This document shows, piece after piece, positions 1 to 11,031 of a stretch of 64,000 bases of DNA. The DNA comes from Cloeon dipterum. Lineage: Eukaryota > Arthropoda > Insecta > Ephemeroptera > Baetidae. The notes under the pieces were generated by a model. It searched no databases and had not been told where the DNA came from. It was given only the letters and a program-made list of their open reading frames with translations. Both the position numbers and the translations under genes were made by a program. Location: the NCBI RefSeq assembly GCF_949628265.1, contig NC_088787.1:36940844-37004843 (forward strand). The letters are read 5' to 3'. Numbering within the stretch: position 1 is the stretch's first letter; each line of letters opens with the position of its first letter.

Positions 1-255
1 CATTGGTCATTATAACAAGTGTTCTTATTAGGCAATCGTAATTTTAATATGGTCAATTATTTTTATTCGTTATAATCCACATGAAGGTAACAAATTTATA
101 GCTATAAATTGCCACACTCCGTTCGCTACCTTTCTACGTTAACACGACATGATTAAATATCTTGCCTCCAATTCGAACGCAATTGGAAGAACATATCCAT
201 CGTAATTTATCAATTAGCATTTAATAAATTTTACAACTTCCAATTATTATTCTTT

Positions 256-980
256 TTGTTTTCCATCGTGTTTACTACATTTCATTATTTCACTCCGATA
301 CCACCTGACACTGCTTCAATACCTGACGTACCACCAAATACGGCCGCTGTTGAACTCCCAACAGAGGAGTTAAATTCATCAATCGAAACTTCTCATCTGT
401 CAGAGGACAACATTTCAGCACCTAAACGTCCCTTACGAATTGGTTCGAAGCAAAAACGTATGAACAAAACCAAGCACTTGCACAAGAAACCTGACAGGTA
501 TGTTATTAAATTCAATATGCACGGCACTGGAACATACGGGTCAATGTATGATTGTGAACGGCCTATAGAACATTTTCAGTGAGTCACCGCTAACTCCACA
601 ACCAATCGATCAACTTGGACCATCTACATCCTCGCTCCAGCCCACAGCTACAGAACAGCCAGAATCCGAGTACCCTCAGGCAGAGGAAACCACCCCTGTC
701 ATGAAACGACCAACACGCATCGAGCCAAAGCAAAAACGCATCAACAAAACAAAACTATTGCACAAGAAATCTGAGAGGTTTGATATTATAATTAATTTGT
801 TGAACGAAATAAAAATATTAAATATTTCTCGATGCCTCAAACCACCAGTTTCGCAGTTTTGCCAGTAAGAACTTGACCACTTACGTCAACTCATGCTTGA
901 GAAAGATTTTAACCGACGAATTAGCCACAAAATACAATGCTTAAGGTATCATCTCAAAGGACGGGACAAGAGTAAAATAA
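256..980 (+). pseudogene. DUF4806-like gene fragment with a tandemly duplicated exon
   Basis: Two consecutive exon-like segments end alike, the first at 497 (donor GTATG) and the second spanning 580-777 (acceptor TTTTCAG, donor GTTTG). Both encode an acidic/Ser-Thr-rich stretch followed by a basic block with the shared pattern KRPxRIxxKQKR then NKTKxLHKK. Both end with two bases of a split codon, so the second exon can be skipped or included without changing frame. A third exon (from 857) continues in the same phase and encodes about 28 residues (LTTYVNSCLRKILTDELATKY) resembling the helical core of DUF4806 proteins, then meets a TAA at 942-944. DUF4806 proteins are often the second protein of animal CACTA-like transposons. 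I infer a decayed transposon or domesticated copy; no start codon or promoter is visible. Confidence 0.5.
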
Positions 981-1089
981 GAATACCTTTTTAAAAACTT
1001 CATTTCGTTGGTGATGAGTAAGCTTTGTTAACACATCTGCACAATCAAACGACCTATATTATCTTTTTCCCAAAAATTTTAATTTTTGA

Positions 1090-2160
1090 TTAAAAAACTA
1101 AATTGCGTTGCAGAAAAAATGGTATTTGGCAATATTGGTCAAAGGAGTTCAAAAAGGTTTTTTTAATGAAATAGTAGGCAAAAATTTTTTTTATTAATTT
1201 ATAACGATATGTGGTATATTTAATAATGTTTGTGATTCCCATATCCCCTGTCCCTATATTTTTTTTTAATAAATCGCGCCGGGTGAACAATGAGTGCAAA
1301 ACAGTGCGTGCAGAGTGCAGTGAGTGCAACAAGAAGAAGATTCCCACACTTGAGCTGCGCGCAAAATGGGTCTGCCACGAGGGGAAAGGTTGTGACCTCT
1401 CGCACGAAAGTCAGTCAGTCGCCCAATAACCTCTGTCCGCCGACCTTCTTGATGGTTTCAACAGAGGGTTTCGGCAAAGGTTTCGTCCGTAGACAGGACG
1501 GATTAAATAGAAGCTCGTTCACGAGTGAAGAAAGTTAAAAGCTTATTCAATTCATATTTTGGGCGACTTATAAATTGAGAAACTTTCTGTATGATCATTT
1601 TGACTTTTATTTGGCGCGACTGACGGTAGACTTTTTGCGTTGTTTCCCTTAGGTAGCCCTGGTGGGCTCCTTCGTTACCCCTGGTACAGCCCCGTCTTTT
1701 GGTGATCCAGTTTAGACGTTTAGGCTGGACCAACCCATCCTGAACTCTTGAAGTGGTCGTGATAAACTCGGTAAACAAAACTGCGGCACAAGTGACGCTG
1801 GCATCCGCTGCTCGGCCTTTTGTGCCTGGCCCAAAAAAACCACACCTCTTGTGGTTTGCCAGCAGATAAACTAAGCAGATCAAACTGCTCCGGCTCTTCT
1901 CCAGGTGAGCAGTGGATGCAACATAGCAATTGCATCCGCTGCTCCACCTTTTGTGCCTGGCCGTGGCCGTGGCCGAGGCCTAGCCCAACCCCCAAAAAAC
2001 CACCAAGTAAATTCCTGTACTGATTTGTGTTTAAGTCGGCAGGCCGGATTCGGACAGCGTGAATCAGACAAGGTTGGAGATTACTTTTGGAGGGCTCGTG
2101 GGCAACGCCGAGGACATTCCGTCGCAGGGTCATGCCAGGAATCTCTAGTTATTTGATTTT
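1090..2160. other. No convincing gene; GC-rich repeat with Arg-Gly-coding stretch
   Basis: Several short frames are open on both strands but none shows a recognisable domain. An imperfect direct repeat of about 33 bp (GCATCCGCTGCTC...TTTTGTGCCTGGCC) occurs at 1801-1833 and 1932-1964. After the second copy a GGCCGTGGCCGTGGCC tract would encode an RG-repeat on the plus strand. This could be debris of an RGG-type LTR-element ORF like the one at 29874, but the similarity is limited to composition. Confidence 0.3.
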
Positions 2161-4068
2161 ACAGTTGTCAAAATTGGCCGTCATTCAGGATTTCCTTTCA
2201 ATAGTATTGTGTAGTTATTTTAACAAAACACTTTAGATATTCATCTAATGCTTTTGGTACAGGAACAACAAATAACGGAGAAAGCAAAACTTGTAGTAGT
2301 CTGCTACAATGAACAGAATCAAAACGATATTGCGCGATATTGGCTACCGCTGTGAACCTGTAAAAGAATTGAATACTAAAACCTATTGTGTGTTATTAAA
2401 TGATATTATATGTAGAGTGAAGGAGAGTAAATTAATAAATAAATAAAGTACAAAAAATGCTGCCTTTACGGCTATACGGGGTTTTCGTTTTCAGACACAA
2501 AACTACCTATACATCTGGGAAAGGCATCACTTGCTAATATAATATATATTATGTGTGTGTATATTTGCATGACGACAAATAAATTACAAATTCCATAGTC
2601 GTAAAAAACTGCATAATCACTTCTCTGTGAGAACAATAACAATTGCGATCGATGATCATATGCTTCACAATTTCACCGACATGTTATCTCCAGGTAATGC
2701 AGATTGAGTGCATATTGATCGAAAACGGTGGAATTTGTGGTGCTCACCGCTCGATGGCGCGCGCGTCTGATTCCGCGAACTTCCCCCACATTGACTTCCG
2801 TTCGCGGCGTTCGCCAGCCATTACTCGAGCGAACGCAAAACAAAGCTCATGCTCGTAATTCGACTCGGTGCCAGCAAATAACCCTTCAATCAAGGGGTAA
2901 GTGACCTGTTCTTATCCCAAAACATTCTACACAATGTAAACTATCTTTCCTGCGTTGAATGTGTTTAAACCCATGTTTAATTAACTTGATGATTGCAGTT
3001 CAAGCTCCCAACTAAATTCTCGTGTTCTCTCCTGTTTCTTTTTTCATCGCAAGAGCCGAGCTCTTCTCTTATGTTGAAGTTAATTCTCATGTAAAATAAA
3101 AATCCTGCTCATCTAAACTTGACACAACCACGAAACAATACAAAACTTCACTTTTGTAATTTATTGTATATTTGATTTCCAGTTCTGTATGTGCACCAAA
3201 CGTGAATATACGAGTACTTCAGACACGCCGTGTTTTTCTTCCCAACATCAATCCCTCTTCATTTTAAATCATTCGAGCTTAATAGGAGTAAGGCTCCTAT
3301 AAATTCATATGAATTTCCCGAATTTCCCTTTTTTTACTGAATCTGAGCCTCATCCGTTCATATTCTTTCTTGGCAGTCTTGAACGAGCAATTTGTGACTT
3401 CTCACTTCTCATTGTCAGCTGTGTTTACAGACATGCGCAGACATGAAACATTGCAACATTCAAACAATAGGGCGAGTTCGCGCGCTGCCTAAAATCACAC
3501 ATGTCGTCCTAAGACACTCCTGCTAATACCCTCCTTATTTAAAAATATCAATTTTACTGTGTTTAATATTGCTTTGTGTACAGTAGTTGTGGCAACTACT
3601 ATGTTTCTTTTTGAATGAATGTTACTTCTTGATTGATTTTTTTTGCATTTGGATGTGTGTAATTCGGTACAATTTATTGTGATGAGTTATGTGCATGCGA
3701 AAAGTCAAATAAAGATTGTTATTATTATAATGGAACTTGTTTGCCCATGAAAATTAATAAGTATTGAATTTGAATCCTACCTCTTTTTCTCCTTTTTCAT
3801 TTGGACTATGGCTAAAATCGGTGTCCTTGCGTTCGTAGCGTTCTGGAAAATCAATCATAATTGTGCTGAATGCGTGTTGCGCGGATATTCATTGGCTTTG
3901 CTGGTTTCGCCAGATACCTCAAGCAAAACAATTTACCATCGGTTTTATGGATTTATATAAATTTAAATTCCGTTATTTTGAGTGTGAAAATTGAGTTATT
4001 TAACGGTTAGACGGGTTTTTAGCATTTTTTAGCTAGGTTATACCGAGCATTTTTTAAGCGAAAGACGC
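2161..4068. other. Repeat-derived intergenic DNA, LINE-like 3' tail near 3740
   Basis: No gene is supported. The segment 2900-3310 matches, in inverted orientation, 47110-47490 (listed separately). Around 3710-3740 the sequence AAATAAAGATTG followed by TTATTATTAT looks like the end of a non-LTR retrotransposon: a poly(A)-signal-like motif followed by a short simple repeat. The rest is AT-rich and featureless to the eye. Confidence 0.35.
2900..3310 (+). repeat. Dispersed repeat, copy 1
   Basis: About 400 bp that aligns along its length, with small indels, to the reverse complement of 47110-47490. Shared landmarks include CAATCTTTCCTGCG, GAGCTCTTCTCTYATGTT, AACGTGAATATACGAGT and CACGCCGTGTTTTTCTT. 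The second copy abuts LINE coding sequence, so this is probably a piece of a LINE or an LTR. Confidence 0.55.
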
Positions 4069-4450
4069 TCAATTTATAAAAGAAGGTACTATTTTAAACG
4101 GAAATCTTACTTTCATCGCGCAAAATACTCCTTCTTGATCTGTCTTATGCCACCACCAGAACTTCTTGGTTGGCTGTTGAAATTTGTTTTTCCTCATCAA
4201 ATTCCACCCTCTTGCAGTGAGCAATTTCTTTAAAGATGAATTTGAGTTAATTAAACATAGACACAATTCCAAAAGTTAAAGAAGTTAGCCAAAATGCATT
4301 GCATTTTGAAAATAAAAATTTACTCACTTCCAATCGCAATCACAACGCCTGGGTACAATTTCCCATCAGTCCATGTAAATGTTGATTTGTCTCCTTCTTT
4401 CAACACCGAATTTTTTTGGCGTTGAACTTGCAAAATCTGGTCCTCATATT
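4069..4450 (-). pseudogene. SH3-like 'W-DG-YPG' exon plus degenerate FLYWCH-like exon
   Basis: An exon on the minus strand, ending at 4328 before the donor GTGAGT, encodes a segment with GDKSTFTWTDGKLYPGVV. It is clearly paralogous to the plus-strand exon at 5077-5278 (GDKSVFPWLDGRSYPGVV). Downstream on the minus strand (4272-4069) a 67-codon frame contains GWNLMRKNK, then FWWWHKTDQEGVFCAMKV, which resembles a FLYWCH zinc finger with the first zinc ligand missing. FLYWCH domains are common in arthropod genes and in MULE-like transposons. Start and full exon structure are not visible, so this may be a gene remnant. Confidence 0.35.
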
Positions 4451-5076
4451 GTTTATTTGTTTATTCACACGCTTGGAAAAAAAATACATTCATGTTATTT
4501 GATATATCTGATTAAAATGAATCCCATTTTCCTGATCAGCCTTACCCTAGCTTTTATTTCAATCCAAAAAAATTCATATGGCATATTTGCGGAGAAATTT
4601 TCATTTAAAAGGAACCAAGAGCATTAGAGGATAATAATTATATTCTATGCGCCGTGGTAAAATTCGTTGGCTACAGAAGCCTGTAAGGGCCACATACATG
4701 GCCATAACGATATATTTTCGCCTAAAATGATCTCATAAAAAATCTTTGGTGCAACATTATTTTCAGGTATTTTATGTTCTGATAAATTTAAATTCATTTT
4801 GTTTGTGCAAATAGGTAATTTTTTTCCACAAAGTGGGTTTAGTCAATATTGTTCAAAAGCCGCAATTTCTTTCAACGTTTGTATCACTGGTTTCAAAATA
4901 TTCGGTGAGACTCCTTGCAGTGAAATGGTGAAACCCCCTCCTCCAACGCCCCTCGCCATCGCACTGTTTTTGCCATTTAACTTCAACATTTTATTGTCGC
5001 TATTTAATCAGGCATCTGAACAAAATTTGACACTAGAGCTTAAAAATTAATGACCATTTTCAATTGCAGACATGTA

Positions 5077-6264
5077 ATGGCAGCATCAAAGATCAAAAGA
5101 GAAAAGCCGGACGAAGGCGGAGCGTCGTCATTTATTAGATCGCATATCCTGGTTAAGTTTGACGATGATGAAATACTCCACGTCACCAAACCGACAGTAA
5201 ATTTTGCGGTCGGTGACAAGTCCGTTTTTCCTTGGCTAGACGGCCGAAGCTACCCGGGAGTTGTTCCCGCAGTGGGCTGTGAGTATTTTTCTTAATCATT
5301 TCGGTTTTTGTGGTATAAATTTTCCAATTATGTATACGTATAAAGCTTGCATATAATGTTGACATGCTTTAATAATTTTACTTAATTAATTTTATGTGAT
5401 AATTCTCAGCAAATGCCCTCTGCAAGAAAAGATAGATTGCGGAGCTTCAGGAGTCTGGAGAAACAAACACACCGCAGTCCGATAGATCGAAAAGAAGTGC
5501 AAAGCATGAGGAATTATTGTTTTACATATTAAATTTTCTAAAATTTCATGAGGTTCAATTTATAATTAAATTTTAAAGGTGCTGTTGGAACTTACGCCCT
5601 GGTGGAGCGGAAAGACGACTCCTTAATGGTACACAAAGCCAAATCACTGGGAAGCCCGACGAAAGAGAAAATCAGCGAAGGATCGCCGGTCAAAATAACT
5701 TCAAAGACTGTTGATGGTGAAAAATCCGAAAGTGAAGGACTGGTTTTCCATTTGGGGGTATATTTAAAAATTATTTTTCTTCTTTTATTTTTATGTCAAT
5801 TTTGCTTCACTATTTTAAAGGCAAAAAAGCGTTAATGAGGAATAAGAAAAATATGAGAAACGAGAATAAAGAAGGTTTACCAGAGAAATCCACTAATCTT
5901 CCCGTCATTCTCAACGAAGGCGTAAGTGATTTTTTATGCTAGCTTAACCCCATTATGTTTTCATCATTAAATTTTAGCATTTGGAGCAGCCCCTCTCACC
6001 CACAACTGTAGCAAAAATACTATTGGAAGTGGAAGGCTTGCAGAACGAGAGTAACACACAGTCTGAGAGCTCTCCATCAGCTTTTGATGACGACAGTGCT
6101 GAAACTGATGAAGAAACTGAGCCCTGTGGTGATGACACTGCTCAAAACCCTAGCGAAAAGGACGAGGACACTGATTCTTCATTGGATGATGCAGAAACTG
6201 ACCCATCCCCCTCATGTTCTGATGAATCTGTGGTGGATTCCGATGATGGTCAAGCCGACACTGG
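5077..6264 (+). CDS. Spliced gene of unknown function with SH3/Tudor-like motif and acidic tail
   Basis: The first exon (ATG 5077, donor at 5279) encodes about 67 residues, ending in a motif VGDKSVFPWLDGRSYPGVV that resembles the small SH3/Tudor-like folds found before BEN domains in arthropod nuclear proteins. Later exon-like segments are 5405-5500, 5579-5757 (TYALVERKDDSLMVHKAK then a basic-acidic stretch, donor GTATAT), 5821-5920, and 5979-6264. The last is very acidic (repeated DD, DE and SD residues, about 85 residues) and ends at GGTAATTC, a plausible donor. The second segment contains a TAG in the frame that would join it to exon 1, so the gene may be damaged or spliced differently. 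No BEN domain is seen; the sequence downstream is a LINE fragment that may have separated it. A nuclear role is inference only. Confidence 0.45.
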
Positions 6265-6476
6265 TAATTCGATTTCGACTGATTTCTTCCCTTTAATAAT
6301 TTGGGAATTGTTGATTAGGGTCCAATTCCATAACTTACTAAAAATTTTCAGCGTAAACTATGCGGTTTACTGAAATCTTGAACGCGTTCAAATACTTGAA
6401 TTTGTTAAAGAACACTGCCTCACTATTTTTCACTCCCCTGTAACTTTCGCCTCATTTGAAAAATTAATTTGATTTA

Positions 6477-7240
6477 TCAATTTTGCAATCGTGGAGGCGT
6501 CGTCAACAAGCAACAAGGACTACATTGTAAACTGTTACGCCACAAATTTACAAGACGCGTCAAAAAACAATCATCTAAAATCTTGGAGAACGTTGGCAGT
6601 ACAGAAATGGGCCTATAATTTTTAAAATCATGCTTGTCGTTTTTCTTATACAACGGAGTTATCACAGCTTTCTTCTTTAACGCAGGGTACACACCAGTCG
6701 AGAAAGAGCAATTAATTATGTCAGCAAGAGGGGCAGCAATTAAATCTGAAACGCGCTTGACAAGAAATATCGGAATATCATCGCAACCAGCTGATTTCTT
6801 AGGCGGCAATCGTTTAATGTATTATATAATCTCCCGCACGCACACGGGTGGTAGAAACATTGTCACCGGCAACGGTTTCATCTTGTCCTGAGGCATTCGA
6901 AAATCAGAAGGATTGGGCGTAACAAAACCCTGATTCAGAGCGTTTGCTATTCGCATTAAGTCGGTCTCAATAACACCATTAACTCGCATCTCTCTTATTC
7001 GCGGCTTTTCCTTAACTGCACCTGTCATTTTTTTAATGACTGTCCATGCTGCTTTTGACTTATTTTCGGCCGCCTCAACGAACGCATCATTTGCCGCACA
7101 AATTTCTTTTCGCAAACTTTTGGTAAAATCGAACTTTCTGCGTTTAATAAATTACGTGTCGCTCCGCTCATTAAAAAAAAATTGAGGCACATACAATCTG
7201 TAAAGTTGGCAGCATCGAAGTTGGCCGTGTTCGTATTCAT
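6477..7240 (-). pseudogene. LINE ORF2 fragment (linker and start of reverse transcriptase)
   Basis: The minus strand encodes residues that match the LINE ORF2 at 53666: KAAWTVIKKMTG in the endonuclease-RT linker, then KKSAGCDDIPIFLVKRVSD, and VITPLYKKND followed by NYRPISVLPTFSKIL, the first RT block of Jockey/CR1-group LINEs. The reading frame is broken into at least three pieces and the catalytic YADD region is absent. This is a 5'- and 3'-truncated dead copy. Confidence 0.8.
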
Positions 7241-7299
7241 CGCATATCGTTCAGCTGTTCCGTAACTTCGACATCTAGCAGCATAATCGACCGGTCATC

Positions 7300-7806
7300 A
7301 TGGCGACAACTAGCGAAGCAAGTCCGCGTCGACCGACGAGGGTCGCGACCCTCAAGCAGTACGTTTTAATCGTCGTAATATTATGCCATTATCAAATTAA
7401 ATATATTTTATTCAGGTGGGCGGAGTCGTTCAGCGGCAAATTCTCGTGAAGTGCCTTCTTGCAGAACATCCATGCTAAGTTTTTCAGGTATTATGACGCT
7501 TCGAACGACGAGGACGAGAAGGCGGCGTTAGTTGAGATCATGGCCGAGTTGCTGTCGCGCAGCCTGCAACCGATGACGAGCCAGATGATGTCTTCGGACA
7601 CGGCGGCGAGGTGTCTCAACGCTATGACCAGGAGCGCGATTTGGCCGATCGGCATCGACGTTCCCACTTTACTCCTGGTAACTTTTTGTTATTTATTCGA
7701 TCCGTGTTCGTAAATGGTTCATTTTTCATTTCATTGGAGTCCATGCTAAGGAACAACGCCGTGCCCGAGGTTGCGCGCAATCAACAAAAGTTCTTGAATT
7801 CTCATT
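7300..7806 (+). pseudogene. Small three-exon gene of unknown function, interrupted by TGA
   Basis: Exon 1 (7300-7358) encodes MATTSEASPRRPTRVATLK and ends at a GT donor. Exon 2 (7416-7677) follows in phase and is GC-rich and acidic (YYDASNDEDEKAALVEIMAE), but has a TGA at 7446-7448. Exon 3 (from about 7741) ends in FLNSH and a TAA that overlaps an AATAAA signal. Splice phases agree across all three exons, which argues for a real gene of about 128 residues. The TGA makes this copy non-functional unless it is a sequencing or allelic difference. I do not recognise the family. Confidence 0.4.
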
Positions 7807-7809
7807 AAA

Positions 7810-8601
7810 TAAACGGTTCAAAAACACTTACTGCTGTTTCATTTTAAAAATCGTACACCTTTTCCACTCTTGCAAGAAATTCGTGATGCATTAAAAATAT
7901 TTACGGTCAATCGCACGATCGTTTGATTTATTAAAATACGGCAAACGCGGTTGATATCCATCGTTCATATAATTATAATCGAACAATAGCCGAAAGAGCT
8001 TGAGCTATTTTGCAATCCGCGTAGCACCAGAAAAACTCATTTTTCGATTCTATTTTATATTTGTTCGAGAAACATCCACCAACGTGACCGTTTGGCGCAT
8101 GAGCGCCAACGCGCGGCCGCTTTGGTTGACGGCTGAAAGCGCGCTGTGCTAGCAGACTGCAGACTCGAGTGTTTCTAGCTCACATGCTTTCGACGGTCTC
8201 TTTCGTGTCGCGCTGTGTTGAACTCTCAAGATGAACGACGTCGCAATGTGAGTAATTTTTCCGCATTTGATATTCTTTTTCGCAACTCAATAATATTCCA
8301 TGCTTGGTTTCAATTTTGTTTTTTGGCTCTCTTTCTAAGCGGGATCGTGGTTTTACCATCTTCCAGATCGCAGAATACATCGGTACTGGCATGAAATTGT
8401 CCCGAAATCTGAACCAGGTGTAAGGGTTCGATGACAAATTGCATGAGTGCGTCATCCGCTGTCTCCAGCCATTCGAGGACGCCCGGATCGAGAGCTTCCT
8501 CGCCGTACCAGCGTTGATGGCCCTCGTCGGCGGCGAGTTCACACCGAATCGCTTCCCCGGCGGCTTTGCACATCATCACGTATGATTTATAAGTTTGATG
8601 A
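7810..8601. other. No convincing gene; GC-rich ORF debris next to the transposon
   Basis: 8390-8580 is GC-rich and open in more than one frame on both strands, but codons, splice sites and motifs do not agree on one gene. A short frame at 8231 (MNDVA, then a GTGAGT donor) leads to an exon with a stop. This may be a broken host gene at the insertion site of the 19-kb transposon. Confidence 0.3.
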
Positions 8602-8990
8602 CCCGCCCAGAAATTTTTCGCCCAAGAATATTCCTGGAATATATCAACTTCCTCTGGGAATATTCTTCAGGAATAACTTTGTTTTAAATAGAAGTCACGC
8701 CTTTATTTCGCCCAGGCACATTCCTGGGAATATTCCGTTAGGAATATTTTGGGAATGATTCTGGAATATTCTTGGAGGGGTTTGGAAAAGAGCTCATCGC
8801 TTCTCCGTAGGAATATTCCAGGAACATTCTCAAATTATTCCAGACGGAATATTCCCAGGATTGTGCCAGGGCGAAATAAAGGCGTGACTTCAGGAACATT
8901 CAGGTATATTTAAATGTTTATCCGTAGAATGATATATCGTTGATCTTGGAATATTTTTGAAATTATCCCAAATATCAATTTTAATTTTTC
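8602..8990. repeat. Left subterminal GGAATATTC repeat array
   Basis: GGAATATTC and close variants (GAATATTCC, GGAACATTC, GGAATATTTT) recur at least ten times in both orientations. In known CACTA transposons such subterminal motifs are binding sites for the element's TNPA-type protein. The matching array at the other end lies at 27750-28051. Confidence 0.65.
8690..8891. repeat. 46-bp inverted repeat (hairpin) within the left subterminal region
   Basis: The arm GAAGTCACGCCTTTATTTCG at 8690 and its inverted complement ending at 8891 match over about 46 bp with only a few mismatches, enclosing about 110 bp. It could be a MITE inserted in the array or part of the subterminal structure; no clear target duplication is visible. 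Confidence 0.6.
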
Positions 8991-9168
8991 TAGGAAATAA
9001 AAATGAATGAAGTAGAATGTACTAATTATTTTGTTACACGTTTCAATTCAAGTTTATTTTTGAACTACACAATACTTGCATAGAAAATTTAACATATTTT
9101 ACATCAGGGGTGTACACATCGTAGATATCTCTCATAAGTTAAAATTTTACACAAAATATACACGCATA

Positions 9169-11031
9169 CTACATTGTGTGAAGAATAGGTTGAGAAACAA
9201 AGGTATTAGTTTCATGTAGAGGTAAGACGAGCATTTTACATTTCACATCTTTCAACTTGATGTTGACAAAGCGCTCAGAGAGTTTGACTACAGAAACATT
9301 AAGGTCAACTGACATTTCTCCTAAAATATTTTTGTCAGTCATGTCAAAAACTTGGCACTTGAGAATTGTATTTACGCCATCAGGTTCACTGAACAAAGAT
9401 GTAATTTTAAGGACTTTCCCGCACGCATAAACATGGCATTCAGCTAATGAGGGAAAATGAACTTCAATCCTTTTAAACCAAATTGACACTTTCTTACGCC
9501 GTACCACTAGCTTCGGCTTTGAGAATTCTAACAATTTGCATCTATAGCTAGTTTTCATTTGCAACACTCTTGTGATGATTTGTTTAGCTACCAAATTGCC
9601 ACCTTTGACAAATTTAAGGAGCTCTCTCATAAAGCTTTCCAATCTGTAGCAAGATAACCAGTCTAACGGCAGCTTGAGCTTCTCAACTTGGGGTACAAGG
9701 TGAATAAGGGAATGAATTAAGAAAACTCTATGGCTTTCGCCAAAATAAACATGGTAGTCATTGACATATTCTGCCAAAAGCGTTTGCGCTTTGTTAAGCC
9801 AAGACTGATTACAAATTTTCGAACTATCTCTCAAAATTTTAGTTGCACAAGTCAGTTTCATAATATGGTTAAATAAACCATGGTCAAGCTTTCCTCTCCA
9901 CATGACAGGAGCAGCGTATGTGACGTAGAAACGGAACTGTGTTGCTTTCCAATTGGATAAATATTTGAATTTTGTCATCTTTCTTGCAAACTCTCTTGGC
10001 ATGTATTTTGCGATTTGAGGAATGTGTTCGTTAACAGATTTCGCAATCGCATCTGAAAGTCGGGCTATACCTTTCTTTTCAGTGAGTAGGTGTTTCAATT
10101 GCCTTTTGGCAGCCCCCTCATCGAGGGTGTGCATGCTGTCGATAACTACTTGATGAATGAAATCAAATTGTGGAATTTTAACAAACTCAGAAACACCCTT
10201 GTGGTGCTCAAGGTCTACTTGGTCTCTGAAACTTTCATTTGTTCTAAGTTTCAATGAATTTAAAGGAATGGCTGGAAAATGACAGCGCGAAAGGTGCCCC
10301 TTTCCCTGTTTTAGGAGACACATTTCACATGCACTCTTAGCGTTGTGCGAAGTGGTCATTTTTATAAAGGCTCTTGCCGGTGTGTCTGCGATTAAAAAAA
10401 GTAACTTGAAATCGACACACAGCTTGGAAGAGAGCTCAACTTTACTTCCAATCAGAGACTTCAGTTCAAAGCAAAAATCTCCAAAGAACTGTTTATGATC
10501 TGGTTTACTTGGCCCGAAAAACGCACCTACTAAAAAAGGTTAGAATTCAAGTTTGTCGCTGTAGATAATTCCGACAATTGGCCACATTGTCAAGTTTAGA
10601 TTAGAGTTGTTGAACACTTGAGCACCGTCAGTTCCAAAGATTAACTCAATTTTTCCTTCACTGGCCAAATAGGCATCAAGTTCCGCACATGCACTGACAT
10701 ATTTAATTAGTGAGTTGATAATCCCGAAATAAAAAAAAGTGCCAGCACTATCACCACCGTGCGTTGGAATGGTTTGTGTGTCCACAAATGATGAATTGTC
10801 ACGCTTTAAAAATGTCTTTGCAGATTTGGGTAGGTCTGGCAAGATTTTACGGGCAGCAACTAATAAGTCGTCTAAACAAGAATATGAAAGTGCATGTTTT
10901 TGAAAAATGGTTTTTAAGTCAGCGGCGTAAATTTCAGAAGGGGGTTTTGATTTCGAATTTCCGTTGTCACTGGCATCGTCCATTTCAGATTCGGAACATG
11001 GTAATGAATTAGCATTTTCATTACTAATACT
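9169..11031 (-). pseudogene. Outer CACTA transposase, C-terminal two-thirds
   Basis: Reading leftward from 11031, the frame starts at the ACT duplication and runs to a stop at 9169. It is uninterrupted except for one TAA at 10542-10540. Family motifs in order are LPKSAKTFLK, FGTDGAQVFNNSNLNLTMWP, VGAFFGPSKPD, a DTPARAFIK segment with cysteines after it, IDSMHTLDEGAAKRQL, and SLIHLVPQVEKLKLPLDW with YRLESFMRELLKFVKGG. This order matches EnSpm/CACTA-type transposases, the last block being DUF4218-like. The sequence around the TAA reads on in frame, so I take it as a nonsense mutation rather than an intron. The N-terminal part lies beyond the nested element at 18702-19043. A reverse-strand AATAAA near 9056 could end the transcript. 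Confidence 0.75.
11029..11031. repeat. Left target-site duplication (ACT) of the nested element
   Basis: ACT directly precedes the ACACTC terminus and is repeated directly after the other terminus at 18702-18704. Removing the element and one ACT restores a continuous reading frame in the outer transposase, which confirms the boundary. Confidence 0.85.
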
